Assembly (NCBI GenBank): GCA_035352715.1
Contig: DAOPYE010000021.1
Location: forward strand, 1-33,946
DNA from: DAOPYE01 sp035352715
GTDB taxonomy: Bacteria; Acidobacteriota; Holophagae; Holophagales; Holophagaceae
DNA: 33,946 nt
Reading direction: 5' to 3'
Shown here piece after piece: positions 1 to 7,683 of this stretch; the first letter of the stretch is position 1, and every line of letters starts with the position of its first letter. Position numbers and translations under genes: made by a program. The notes under the pieces were generated by a model, which worked only from the letters and a program-made list of their open reading frames with translations, ran no database searches and was not told where the DNA came from.

Positions 1-285
1 CCGCCGCTGCTGGGCTTCTTCAGCAAGTTCTACCTCTTCATGGCCGCGATCCAGGACGGGCGCTACCTGCTGACGACGATCGCGCTGCTGACCAGCGCCG
101 TGGGCGCCTGGTACTACCTGAACGTGGTGAACCTCATGTATTTCAAGGAGCCCGGCGTCAAGGCGGTGCTTGCTCCGCGGGGCGTCCTGGCGTTCATCGT
201 GGGCGGTGCTTGCGCCCTGATCCTCGTGGGCACGGCCTTCGGTCCCTGGCTATTGAGCTGGGCCGAGCGCGTGAATTGGATCTGA
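1..285 (+). CDS. nuoN: NADH-quinone oxidoreductase subunit N, C-terminal part
   Basis: The reading frame is open from base 1, so only the last 94 residues are visible; the true start lies upstream of the window. The opening residues PPLLGFFSKFYLF match the conserved proton-channel helix of NuoN/antiporter-like subunits (usually P-x-x-G-F-x-x-K-F). Two further hydrophobic helices follow, around residues 22-50 and 61-84. In complex I this membrane subunit couples quinone reduction to proton transfer. NuoN is normally the last gene of the nuo operon, which fits the hairpin that follows. Nothing odd is visible in the part present. NuoL/NuoM are the alternatives; the short ending after the last helix favours NuoN. 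Confidence 0.85.
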   Translation, partial: PPLLGFFSKFYLFMAAIQDGRYLLTTIALLTSAVGAWYYLNVVNLMYFKEPGVKAVLAPRGVLAFIVGGACALILVGTAFGPWLLSWAERVNWI

Positions 286-313
286 ACGGATTCAGCATCC
301 GGCCTTAAACTGG

Positions 314-352
314 CGGAGCGCCCCGGGAATGGCTGCGGGCGCTCCGTTCTTT
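314..352 (+). terminator. Rho-independent-type terminator after nuoN
   Basis: A perfect 10-bp stem, CGGAGCGCCC (314-323) pairing with GGGCGCTCCG (337-346), closes a 13-nt loop and is followed by TTCTTT. It lies between nuoN and atpZ and probably ends the nuo transcript. The T stretch is short and interrupted, so read-through into the atp genes is possible. Confidence 0.6.
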
Positions 353-362
353 ATGGTGAATC

Positions 363-650
363 ATGCTGTTTCGGCCCAAATCCAAGGATGTGGATCCCGG
401 CGAGCGGGCCGTCTGGGGCGATCTGCTCAGCCTGGGCATGGTCTTTCCCATCGCCATCGCCCTGGGGTATTTCATCGGACGATGGATCGGTGGCTGGCTG
501 GGGCACCGCGAGGCGGGCCAGTACGTGGGCCTGGTCTGGGGCATCGCCACGGGGTTCTGGGAGCTCTACAAGGTGAATGCCAAGCTCAACCGCATGGAAT
601 CCAAGAAGCAGGAAAAGCCCAAGGATGAGGATACGCGGCGCGATGTCTGA
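363..650 (+). CDS. atpZ: AtpZ/AtpI family protein (F0F1 ATP synthase accessory subunit)
   Basis: This 95-residue protein has two hydrophobic segments (about residues 22-41 and 50-70) with the glycine-rich pattern G-Y-F-I-G-R-W-I-G-G-W-L-G between them, typical of the small AtpZ/AtpI proteins encoded just ahead of the F0 genes. A charged tail follows (KKQEKPKDEDTRR). These proteins are thought to help c-ring assembly or Mg2+/Ca2+ uptake with AtpI. The start has no clear Shine-Dalgarno sequence. The end overlaps the next gene by 8 bp, so translation is probably coupled. Identification rests on size, topology and position, not on catalytic motifs. Confidence 0.8.
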   Translation: MLFRPKSKDVDPGERAVWGDLLSLGMVFPIAIALGYFIGRWIGGWLGHREAGQYVGLVWGIATGFWELYKVNAKLNRMESKKQEKPKDEDTRRDV

Positions 651-1032
651 CGAGGGACGGCTTCACCTGGTCTGGATCGGGCGGTTTCAGTTGCTGCTGC
701 TCGGCCTGGGCTTGCCGCTCTGGGTATTCCGCTCTTGGCGGGCCTCGGTGGCCTTTGGCGTCGGCGGAGCCGCCAGCGTGGCCTTCTGGTACACCCACAG
801 CTGGGTGGTGAGCCGGATGCTGACGCCCTCGGTGCGCAGGCGCTGGATGTACGGACTGCTCGGGGTGTTCAAGCTGGCGTTGATCGCAGTGGTTCTGCGT
901 GGGATGATGAAGTGTTTTCCGGCGGAAGGCATTCCACTGGCGACGGGCATCCTCCTCTTCGTCGGCGGTATTCTTCTGGAAGCCATCCGGCTCATGATTT
1001 GGTCGGGATCGCAAGACCTGGACAAGGGTTGA
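643..1032 (+). CDS. AtpI-like ATP synthase subunit I
   Basis: A 129-residue protein with four hydrophobic segments (about 10-27, 32-49, 67-85 and 94-112) lies between atpZ and atpB. This size and topology match ATP synthase subunit I, a non-structural membrane protein that aids F0 assembly. I chose ATG 643 over an upstream in-frame start at 577, because the earlier start lies deep inside atpZ and would add a polar, GC-shadow-like extension. Overlap with atpZ is 8 bp, and atpB follows 3 bp after the stop. The AtpI family diverges strongly, so position and topology carry the call. Confidence 0.7.
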   Translation: MSDEGRLHLVWIGRFQLLLLGLGLPLWVFRSWRASVAFGVGGAASVAFWYTHSWVVSRMLTPSVRRRWMYGLLGVFKLALIAVVLRGMMKCFPAEGIPLATGILLFVGGILLEAIRLMIWSGSQDLDKG

Positions 1033-1035
1033 ACC

Positions 1036-1576
1036 ATGGAACACCACGCTTCTGCACTCGCTGTATTTCTCACCCAGTTGNNNNNNNNNNNNNNNNNNNN
1101 NNNNNNNNNNNNNNNNNNNNNNNNNNNNNNNNNNNNNNNNNNNNNNNNNNNNNNNNNNNNNNNNNNNNNNNNNNNNNNNNGGCCTGATTCCGGGCATGCC
1201 CTCGGGCACCGGCAACTGGAACGTGACCCTGGCCTGTGCCTTGGTGGTGTTCGGCTACTACAACTTCCACGGCATGCGGGAACAGGGCTTCGTCAAATAC
1301 TGGGCCCATTTCGCGGGCCCCATCTGGTGGCTGGCCCCCCTGATGTTCCCGCTTGAAATCCTGGGCCTGCTGAGCCGCATCCTCAGCCATAGCCTCCGTC
1401 TCTTTGGCAATATCGCGGGTGAGCACGTGGTCGCGGGCATCTTCTTCGGCCTGATGCCCCTTTTCCTGCCCCTGCCCATGATGTTCATGGGGCTGTTCTT
1501 CGGCCTCATCCAGACCTTTGTGTTCCTGATGCTCACGGTGATCTACATCTCCGGGGCCGTGGCGCACGAGCATTGA
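1036..1576 (+). CDS. atpB: ATP synthase F0 subunit a, interrupted by an assembly gap
   Basis: ATG 1036 begins a short N-terminus (MEHHASALAVFLTQL). Coding sequence resumes after 100 N at 1181 with GLIPGMPSGTGNWNVTL, matching the GLIPG-x(n)-N-x-N/T-V-T segment of subunit a. The essential channel arginine is present in HSLRLFGNIAGEH, followed by the last two helices. The two coding parts are in different frames if the N run is counted as exactly 100, so the N number is a placeholder. Subunit a is normally about 230-240 residues and 147 are visible, so roughly 80-95 residues are missing. This is very likely an intact gene in the organism. It carries protons to the c ring. Confidence 0.9.
1081..1180. 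other. Assembly gap of 100 N inside atpB
   Basis: Exactly 100 consecutive N bases separate the N-terminal codons of atpB from the rest. A round number of N is the usual placeholder for an unsized scaffold gap. The frame shift across it and the missing helices of subunit a suggest the true gap is nearer 250-300 bases. Confidence 0.95.
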
Positions 1577-1635
1577 TCCGTCAATCCGGGCAGCGGGATT
1601 CCGAACCCCACGGCCCATTACCTTTGAGGTATCCC

Positions 1636-1935
1636 ATGAAGAAGTTCCTCTTCACCGCCTTCCTGTTCACCGTCGCCGTAGCCGCTTTCGCCCAGGGCGC
1701 TCCCGAGGCCGCCAACGCCAGCTTCTTCAGCGGCAAGTTCCTGGCCCATCTCTCCCTCGCCATCGCGGCCGCCGGTTGCGGTCTCGGCCAGGGCAAGGCT
1801 GTGGTCGCCGCCTGCGAAGGCGTGGCTCGCAACCCCCAGGCTGCCGGCAACATCCGCACGACCATGATCATCGGTCTGGCCCTCATCGAGGCCCTGGTGA
1901 TCTACGTGCTCGTGGCCGCGTTCGCCATCAAGTAG
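1636..1935 (+). CDS. atpE: ATP synthase F0 subunit c
   Basis: This 99-residue protein begins with a signal-peptide-like stretch (MKKFLFTAFLFTVAVAAFAQG) followed by two c-subunit helices. The polar loop reads ARNPQAAGNI and the first helix has the G-x-G-x-G-Q-G pattern. The ion-binding carboxylate is the glutamate in LALIEALVIY. Sodium-type rings usually have Ser/Thr after this glutamate (ES/ET); here it is EA, so proton coupling is more likely, although the first-helix glutamine is kept. I chose ATG 1636 over upstream starts because it gives a clean N-terminus. Position after atpB and before a terminator suggests the F1 genes lie elsewhere. Confidence 0.92.
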   Translation: MKKFLFTAFLFTVAVAAFAQGAPEAANASFFSGKFLAHLSLAIAAAGCGLGQGKAVVAACEGVARNPQAAGNIRTTMIIGLALIEALVIYVLVAAFAIK

Positions 1936-1954
1936 TCCGTCCTCGTTCCTGCAA

Positions 1955-1981
1955 GGGGCGCCTCGAGGCGCCCCTTTTTTT
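1955..1981 (+). terminator. Rho-independent terminator after atpE
   Basis: A perfect 8-bp stem, GGGGCGCC (1955-1962) with GGCGCCCC (1967-1974), has a TCGA loop and is followed by seven T. It ends the F0 transcript just before the next gene, whose start lies about 15 bp downstream. Confidence 0.9.
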
Positions 1982-1996
1982 CAGATGGAGACATGC

Positions 1997-3199
1997 GTGC
2001 CGATACGGATGTCTGGTCGTCCCATGCTGCAGCATCCCCTCTTCCCCCTGCCCACCGAGATCACGGACGTGATCCTGGGGGGAAAGTCGTACATAGATCA
2101 GGGCGGTCTTCGGATCGATAGCCCTGCGGAGGCCCGGGATTTCGCCTTGAACTACGGCTATGACGTGGGTATTCCCCACCATCGGGCCCATCTCGTCAAG
2201 GTGTTCGAGGACGCCCTTGTCTTTATGCAGGAAGTGATCCTCGAAGGCACCGATCTGGAGCTTCCATCTGAAATTGTGGATCTCCAGGATCCCGTGATGC
2301 TTCTGCTCTGGGCTTCCGACCGGCCCCGAACGCCGCGTGCCCGCTGGAGCTGCGCCCTGCTCCGGGTCATCCACACCCTGTTGCATGTGGACAACAATAT
2401 CTACTTGCGATTCATCCCCGAGATACAGCAACAGATTTTTGATCGTTATGATCGCTATTTAGTCCCAACAGAGAATAATGGCTGGATGCTCAAGGGCAAG
2501 TTCGATGTACCCTTGCTGGCCATGCGGCGCAAGGAGAGCAAAGATCGCACGTCCATGCTCTTGAAGCTGCTGCATAAACCCGAAAACGTGGCCGAAACCA
2601 TCTATGATCAGATCGGTATTCGCCTGGTGGCAGAGGACTTGTTGGGGGTCCTGGCGACCATTCGCTTCCTGCTGGACCACCACATCCTCATGGCTACCCA
2701 CATCAAACCGTCACGATCCCGGAATCTCATGGTGGATCTGGAGGCGCTGGACCGATGGATGGCGCGGATCCCGCCGGGGTTCCGGCTGGATCAGCTCAGC
2801 GATGCCGACCGGCGCGAGCTTTCGTCAGAATTAACGCTGAATCAGTTCCGTGCCGAAGTGAACCCTTTCAGCAGCAGCAGCTATTCCGCCGTGCAATTCA
2901 CCGCCCACACCCTCATTCGCCTTCCCAGTCCCGCCGTCGGGGCGCTGGAGTCCGTGCAGTCGAGGCTTTGCGCCATGGGACGTCCGGAATCCGGTGATTT
3001 GATGCACATTCCAGAGTTGATCCAGGAACAAGAGGAGTTTACCTTCTTCTTTGCACACGAAGTTCAAGTGATGGAACATTCTGGATTCGAAAGCATTGTG
3101 TCAGGCCCCGCCTCCCACGCGGGTTATAAGCTTCGGCAGCGGGAAGCTGTGCGTAGACGTGTATTGCAAGGCATCGTGGCTCAGGAGGCCCCATGTTGA
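1997..3199 (+). CDS. RelA/SpoT-synthetase-like nucleotidyltransferase, unknown function
   Basis: I chose GTG 1997 because GGAG lies 6 nt upstream; ATG 1985 and ATG 2009 are in frame but lack a ribosome site. The product has 400 residues. Its second half follows the RelA/SpoT synthetase order: R-x-K (177-179) with a later S-M-x-x-K-L; D204 in YDQIGIRLV, matching FDLLAIRVI; Y296 in SSYSAVQ; E355 in HEVQV, matching IEIQI; and SHAGYK (373-378), matching AHWAYK. About 60 residues are inserted between the D204 and Y296 motifs. No HD hydrolase, TGS or ACT domain is visible. The histidine of the NGYQSxH motif and the arginine of EIQIR are replaced, so (p)ppGpp synthesis is uncertain. Overlap with the STAS gene by 7 bp shows an operon. 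The fold call is inference from motif order. Confidence 0.6.
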   Translation: MPIRMSGRPMLQHPLFPLPTEITDVILGGKSYIDQGGLRIDSPAEARDFALNYGYDVGIPHHRAHLVKVFEDALVFMQEVILEGTDLELPSEIVDLQDPVMLLLWASDRPRTPRARWSCALLRVIHTLLHVDNNIYLRFIPEIQQQIFDRYDRYLVPTENNGWMLKGKFDVPLLAMRRKESKDRTSMLLKLLHKPENVAETIYDQIGIRLVAEDLLGVLATIRFLLDHHILMATHIKPSRSRNLMVDLEALDRWMARIPPGFRLDQLSDADRRELSSELTLNQFRAEVNPFSSSSYSAVQFTAHTLIRLPSPAVGALESVQSRLCAMGRPESGDLMHIPELIQEQEEFTFFFAHEVQVMEHSGFESIVSGPASHAGYKLRQREAVRRRVLQGIVAQEAPC

Positions 3200-3531
3200 A
3201 TATTCAAAACCGCCAGGAAGGCACAGCGTCGATCGTGACCATCCAGGGCAAGGTCAATTTCGAGGTCACGGCCCAACTGCGGGATGTGATCCGGGACACG
3301 GTGACCACCCAGCAGCCGAAGTTGTTGGTCATCAACCTTGAAGGCGTGAATTTCATCGATTCCTCCGGGCTCGGGCTGCTGGTCGCTGCCCGCAACAGCA
3401 TCGACAAGAACAATGGCAAGCTGCACCTCTGCGGATTGCCGCCCCAGGTCAAGAAGACCTTCGATCAGACCAATCTGACGAACTACTTCTCGATCTTCGC
3501 CACTGAACAGGACGCCCTTCGCGGGGCCTGA
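3193..3531 (+). CDS. STAS-domain anti-sigma factor antagonist (SpoIIAA/RsbV-like)
   Basis: A single STAS domain fills the 112 residues. The phospho-acceptor motif is FIDSSGLGLL, with S58 in the position phosphorylated by anti-sigma kinases in SpoIIAA/RsbV. In such partner switches the unphosphorylated protein binds the anti-sigma kinase and frees a sigma factor or other client; a PP2C phosphatase reverses phosphorylation. AGGAGG lies 5 nt before ATG 3193. The gene overlaps the preceding RelA-like gene by 7 bp and is followed by a receiver-PP2C gene 23 bp downstream, its probable phosphatase. No matching HATPase anti-sigma kinase is visible in this window. Confidence 0.9.
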   Translation: MLNIQNRQEGTASIVTIQGKVNFEVTAQLRDVIRDTVTTQQPKLLVINLEGVNFIDSSGLGLLVAARNSIDKNNGKLHLCGLPPQVKKTFDQTNLTNYFSIFATEQDALRGA

Positions 3532-3554
3532 TCCTGTCTGCATCCGGGGCTTAC

Positions 3555-4721
3555 ATGGGCAAGGGTGTCGTACTCGTCGTTGACGACGAGGTCCAAATTC
3601 GGGACATCCTGGCCTTCTATTTGAAGCGTGCGGGTTATCAGGTGCTGCTGGCCGAGCATGGCCTCGCGGCCCTGAGTGAAATCGCCAAGGTTCAGCCGGA
3701 TCTCATCCTGTCGGATCTCCGCATGCCGGAGATGCCGGGGGATGATCTCTGTCTGAAGCTGAAGGGCGACCCTAAGACGCGTGACATCTACTTCATCCTG
3801 GTTTCGGCCATTGATGGCGCGGCCTCCAAGATCGGCGGCCTGAACCTGGGTGCGGATGACATGATCGCCAAGCCCTTCCACGCGCAGGAAGTGATGGCCA
3901 AGGTGGAGTCGGCCTTCCGGCTCATCGCCATGCAGAAGGAGATCAAGCGCCAGAACCTGGAGCTGACCCGCTACCAGGAGCGCATGACCGCCGAGCTATC
4001 GCTGGCGGCGCAGTTGCAGATGGGACTGCTTCCGGCAGTTCCTGGGCGCGCCGTGGGCCTGTGCTATACGCATCGCTACCTGCCTGCCGAGGGCATTGGC
4101 GGCGATATCTATTCCATCGTGCCCGTGCCGGACGGCGGGACGGCCCTCCTGATCGCGGATGTGAGCGGTCACGGTGTGACGGCGGCCCTGATCTCGGCCA
4201 TGGTGAAGACCTCCTTCGAGGCCCAGGTGCGCCTCGGGGGAACGCCGCTGGATTGGGCCAATGGGATGAACCGGGATCTGGCCCAAACAACCCTGGCCGA
4301 GCAGTTCGCCACGGCCTTCCTCGCCCACCTGGATCCCAAGGATGGGCTCTTCCGTTATGTGGTGGCGGGCCACGAACGGCCGATCCTGATCCCTCGCGGC
4401 GCCTGTACCGGCTCAAAACTCCCTATCCAGCTTCCGGGCAAGGGTTTCATGTTGGGCATCGACGAAGCGCTGACTTTTTCGGAGGAGCAGACCACCCTGG
4501 CGATCGGCGATCGCTTGATTTTGTTCACCGATGGTTTGGTGGAAGTGGAACGCGAGGACCGCAGCCTCCTGGGTCAGGAAGGCTTGATCCGGCTCTGTGC
4601 CACGTTGCCCGCCAACGCCGAGCAGGCGGCGGATCAGATCATCGAACAGGTTTGCACCTTCAATGCGCCTCAGCCGTTTCTGGACGATGTCACGCTGGTC
4701 GTGATCGACCGCTGCGGCTAG
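3555..4721 (+). CDS. Response regulator with SpoIIE-type PP2C phosphatase domain (RsbU-like)
   Basis: Residues 5-120 form a receiver: acidic pair D10-D11, phospho-acceptor D54 in LSDLRMP, and K106 in AKPF. A helical linker (about 121-155) with the L-A-x-x-x-Q-x-x-L-L-P signalling-helix motif leads to a PP2C/SpoIIE domain. That domain has metal-binding GGDIY (182-186), DVSGHG (202-207), FTDGLVE and the final DDVTLVVI. Phosphorylation of the receiver should switch on dephosphorylation of a STAS protein, most simply the one encoded just upstream. The histidine kinase partner is not encoded nearby. The stop codon overlaps the converging hldD stop by 4 bp (CTAG). Confidence 0.93.
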   Translation: MGKGVVLVVDDEVQIRDILAFYLKRAGYQVLLAEHGLAALSEIAKVQPDLILSDLRMPEMPGDDLCLKLKGDPKTRDIYFILVSAIDGAASKIGGLNLGADDMIAKPFHAQEVMAKVESAFRLIAMQKEIKRQNLELTRYQERMTAELSLAAQLQMGLLPAVPGRAVGLCYTHRYLPAEGIGGDIYSIVPVPDGGTALLIADVSGHGVTAALISAMVKTSFEAQVRLGGTPLDWANGMNRDLAQTTLAEQFATAFLAHLDPKDGLFRYVVAGHERPILIPRGACTGSKLPIQLPGKGFMLGIDEALTFSEEQTTLAIGDRLILFTDGLVEVEREDRSLLGQEGLIRLCATLPANAEQAADQIIEQVCTFNAPQPFLDDVTLVVIDRCG

Positions 4722-5659
4722 TCGCCTATCGCCATCAGCGTCTTCTGGATGCCCGTCTCCAGAGGCGTGAAGGGCCGGTCGTAGCCCGCGGCCCGCAGGG
4801 CGCGGATATCCGCCTGCGTGTAGCTCTGGTAGTGCCCGCGGAGGTTCTCGGGGAAGGGGATGTAATCGATCCGGCCCTGTCCCAGCAGATGGATCAAGGT
4901 TCTGGCGATAGCGTTGAAGCTGTGGGCTTCGCCGGTCCCGGCGTTGTAGATGCCCTTTCGGATCGGGCCTTCCGCAAAGAACAGCAGGATATCCACGATA
5001 TCGTCCACAAAAATGAAGTCGCGCACCTGTTCCCCGTGGGCGAATCCGTCCGTGCCTTCGAACAGGCGGCACACGCCTTCCGAGCGAAGCTGGGCTAGCA
5101 ACTGGTGCAGGACGCTCATCATCCGTCCCTTGTGCTGTTCGCGGGGGCCGTAGACGTTGAAGTAGCGAAGCCCCACCACCGTGCTTTCGGCCTCGGCGAT
5201 GCGCGAGCGGACGTGCTGATCGAAAACCAGCTTTGACCAGCCGTAGAGATTCAAGGGGCATTCGTTGCGGGGATCGACTTCAAACGCCCGGCTCCGGCCA
5301 TAGATCGCGGCGCTGGAGGCGTAGACGAGGGGGATGCGCCTGGAGATCGCGAAATCCAGGATGGCCTTCGAATCGCCGAAATTGTGGTCCAGCATCCGGC
5401 GGCCGTCCGTGCCCATCGTGTCCGTGCAAGCGCCGTTGTGCAGGATGGCTTCGATGGAGCCCTTCATCTGGCCCGCTTCGATGCGGGTCCGGAATTCACT
5501 TCGATCCATGTAGTCCTGGATGACCAGATCCGCCAGATTCCGATACTTGTGGCCCTGTTCCAGATCATCGACCACGAGAAGGTCCGTGCGCCCGCGGCGG
5601 TTGAGCTCCCGCACCAAATTACTGCCGATGAATCCGGCTCCTCCCGTCACGATGAGCAA
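4718..5659 (-). CDS. hldD: ADP-L-glycero-D-manno-heptose-6-epimerase
   Basis: A 313-residue extended SDR epimerase. The NADP-binding motif GGAGFIG is at residues 6-12, the serine-containing strand is YASSAAIYG (113-121) and the catalytic Y139-x-x-x-K143 lies in NLYGWSK. HNGACTDT and LRYFNVYGPRE match the HldD signature that separates it from GalE. It converts ADP-D-glycero- to ADP-L-glycero-manno-heptose for the LPS inner core. I chose TTG 5659: it is the first start-like codon before the Rossmann strand and GGAGG lies 5 nt upstream; no ATG or GTG fits. A GT9 heptosyltransferase-type gene lies three genes upstream on the same strand. Confidence 0.88.
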   Translation of the reverse strand: MLIVTGGAGFIGSNLVRELNRRGRTDLLVVDDLEQGHKYRNLADLVIQDYMDRSEFRTRIEAGQMKGSIEAILHNGACTDTMGTDGRRMLDHNFGDSKAILDFAISRRIPLVYASSAAIYGRSRAFEVDPRNECPLNLYGWSKLVFDQHVRSRIAEAESTVVGLRYFNVYGPREQHKGRMMSVLHQLLAQLRSEGVCRLFEGTDGFAHGEQVRDFIFVDDIVDILLFFAEGPIRKGIYNAGTGEAHSFNAIARTLIHLLGQGRIDYIPFPENLRGHYQSYTQADIRALRAAGYDRPFTPLETGIQKTLMAIGD

Positions 5660-5685
5660 AGCAACCTCCGTTTTCGTGTGATGGT

Positions 5686-6660
5686 TCAGCCGACGGCGTC
5701 TTCGGGTTCCAGGTTCGGGGCGCGGCGAAGGAAGCGCGGACCCAGCTCCGCCAGCAGCATGGCTCCCAGAATGACAGCGCCGCCGAGGATCTGGAGGGGG
5801 GTCAGCAGCTCCCGGATGCCGGGCACCACACCGCTCAGGGCCAGCAGCGAGGCGAAGACGGGCTCCAGGGTGTAGATGACGGCGGCCTCGGTGGCGCCCA
5901 GATGGGCCTGGAGGGTGGACATCAGGTAGAACGCCAGGGCCGTGGCCAGCAGGCCAAGGAACAGCAGCGCGATCAGCGCCCGCGGCTGCAGGGCCAGCCC
6001 CAGGGTGCCCGATAGGCCGCCGAGGCGCGAGCCATTGGGCAGGATTTCTGACGGGATGATCGCCGCCAGAACCCAGGAGGCCGCCGCCAGGGCCGCTACC
6101 TGCACGAACGCCAGCACCAAGCCGTTGGAACGGCGCGCAAAGTGCCCCGTGAGCGCGATCTGGAAACCGCAGCCGATGGCGCAGAGCAGCGTCTCGGTGT
6201 CGCCCCGGTTCCATCCGCCCATGGGCGCGCCCGGAACATGCACCAGCAGGTACAGCCCGCCGCAGGCCGCCAGGGCTGCGCAGGCGTGGGACATCCGCAG
6301 GCGGTCGCCGATGAACAGGCCGATCATCGGCGTGAAAAGCACGTACAGACCCGTGATGAAGGCGGACTTCGAGGTGGAGGAGAAGCGCAAGCCATCAGCC
6401 TGGAGCCAGAAGACGATCACCATGACCAGGCCCATCCATAGGCCATCGATCACCGCGCGGCGCTGCACGCGCACGCGCGAGATCCATAGGAACAGGCCCA
6501 GGCACACCGCGCCGAGGGTGGCGCGAAGCGCCAGCATGGCGCCGACGCTCAGCCCCGATTGCAGAACCAACTTCATGGCCGCAAAACTGCAGCCCCAAAC
6601 CATCGTCACCGGCAGCATGCCGATGACGGCCCATAAATGTTTCGACTTTTCTGGAATCAC
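5686..6660 (-). CDS. EamA/DMT-family transporter
   Basis: The 324-residue product has ten hydrophobic segments in two EamA repeats. The first repeat opens with TMVWGCSFAAMKLVLQ (about 19-34), the common G-x-x-F motif of drug/metabolite transporters, and the second repeat ends near LEPVFASLLAL. It sits in the inner membrane and probably exports a metabolite; the substrate cannot be read from sequence. Translation starts at GTG 6660, 4 bp after the DUF1573 gene stop, so the two are likely co-transcribed. ATG codons inside the first helix are less likely starts. hldD begins 26 bp downstream. Confidence 0.85.
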   Translation of the reverse strand: MIPEKSKHLWAVIGMLPVTMVWGCSFAAMKLVLQSGLSVGAMLALRATLGAVCLGLFLWISRVRVQRRAVIDGLWMGLVMVIVFWLQADGLRFSSTSKSAFITGLYVLFTPMIGLFIGDRLRMSHACAALAACGGLYLLVHVPGAPMGGWNRGDTETLLCAIGCGFQIALTGHFARRSNGLVLAFVQVAALAAASWVLAAIIPSEILPNGSRLGGLSGTLGLALQPRALIALLFLGLLATALAFYLMSTLQAHLGATEAAVIYTLEPVFASLLALSGVVPGIRELLTPLQILGGAVILGAMLLAELGPRFLRRAPNLEPEDAVG

Positions 6661-6664
6661 GGAA

Positions 6665-7663
6665 TCAGCGGATGACGGCCGAAACGCGCAGCATGACTTC
6701 AGGCTGATCGGGATCGTCCAGGGTTAGGGTGATGTTCTCGTTGTAGGTGCCAGGCTTGGCGTTGGCGCCCAGCACCACTGTCACGTTCTGGACTGCGGCG
6801 GCGGTCTTGCTCAGGCCTTGGATCTGCAGCGCGGGCAGGGTGCTGCGGACGCCGGTGACGCGGAAGGGACGTCCATCCACCTGGCTAAGCTGGATGTTCT
6901 GCTGAAGCCGTTTCCCGGCTGGCTCCACCCACGCCAGGCGATCGGGGGAGGCCACCACATGGGCCTTCAGCTCCCACTGCACGACGATCTGGATGACGGG
7001 TGTGCGCTCGCTGGTCGTGATCACGGTGAGATTGTCGGCGCCAGTGGTCTTGCCGTGCGGGATCTTGCGTCCATCCAGGGTCACGTCCAGGATGGCGTCG
7101 TTGCCTTCGCCATGCACAGCGGCGCTCAGGTAGGGCGCGCCAGGGGCCTTGGTCTCGCGCACCTGGACGGGCTTGCCGTTGCCGGAGCGCAGGCGCACCG
7201 AGACCTTGCGGCTTTGTGTGCGCAGCATGTCGTTGACGAACAGTGCGGTGGTGTCTGGCGTGATGTCGTGAACCACCTCCGCCTCGAAGGTCAGCGTGGT
7301 GTTGGGGTTCACGGGATCGTTGGAGATGACCTGGAGCGACTTGCGGACCGCTCCGCGAAAGCCCGCCGGGTTGAAGGTGACCTCCACCTCGGTGCTTTCG
7401 CCAGGGGCGAGGGACCACTTGCCCAGCATGGTGTAGGTGCATCCGCAGGAAGGATTCAGCCGTGTGATATTGAGCTGGCTCTTTCCGGTGTTGCTGACCT
7501 TGAATCGGTATAGCGCCTTGCGATCGGGCGCGATCTTCCCGAAATCGTGGTGGGTAGTGGGGAACGTAATGACGGGCACATCCTGGGCGGCCTGCACGGC
7601 GATCGGCAGGATGGACGCGAACACCGGGACCATCAGGCTTTGGGAAAACGTCGTGCGTCGCAT
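6665..7663 (-). CDS. Exported DUF1573-domain protein
   Basis: A signal peptide (about residues 1-26, ending VQAAQ) precedes a DUF1573 Ig-like domain. The motif HDFGKIAPDRKALYRFKVSNTG and the NPSCGCT pair (C73, C75) are diagnostic of this family, which is common in Bacteroidota and Acidobacteriota and has no settled function. Two further beta-rich Ig-like segments fill the remainder of the 332 residues. ATG 7663 is preceded by GAGG 5 nt upstream; a longer in-frame extension runs back into the GT9 gene and looks like shadow sequence. It lies 20 bp after that gene, so transcription together is likely. Confidence 0.85.
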   Translation of the reverse strand: MRRTTFSQSLMVPVFASILPIAVQAAQDVPVITFPTTHHDFGKIAPDRKALYRFKVSNTGKSQLNITRLNPSCGCTYTMLGKWSLAPGESTEVEVTFNPAGFRGAVRKSLQVISNDPVNPNTTLTFEAEVVHDITPDTTALFVNDMLRTQSRKVSVRLRSGNGKPVQVRETKAPGAPYLSAAVHGEGNDAILDVTLDGRKIPHGKTTGADNLTVITTSERTPVIQIVVQWELKAHVVASPDRLAWVEPAGKRLQQNIQLSQVDGRPFRVTGVRSTLPALQIQGLSKTAAAVQNVTVVLGANAKPGTYNENITLTLDDPDQPEVMLRVSAVIR

Positions 7664-7683
7664 GAACACCTCGTTCTTACATT

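Noticed and set aside
577..642. Upstream in-frame start for the AtpI-like gene
   Set aside because: It would overlap atpZ by over 70 bp and add a polar stretch; ATG 643 gives the usual length and topology.
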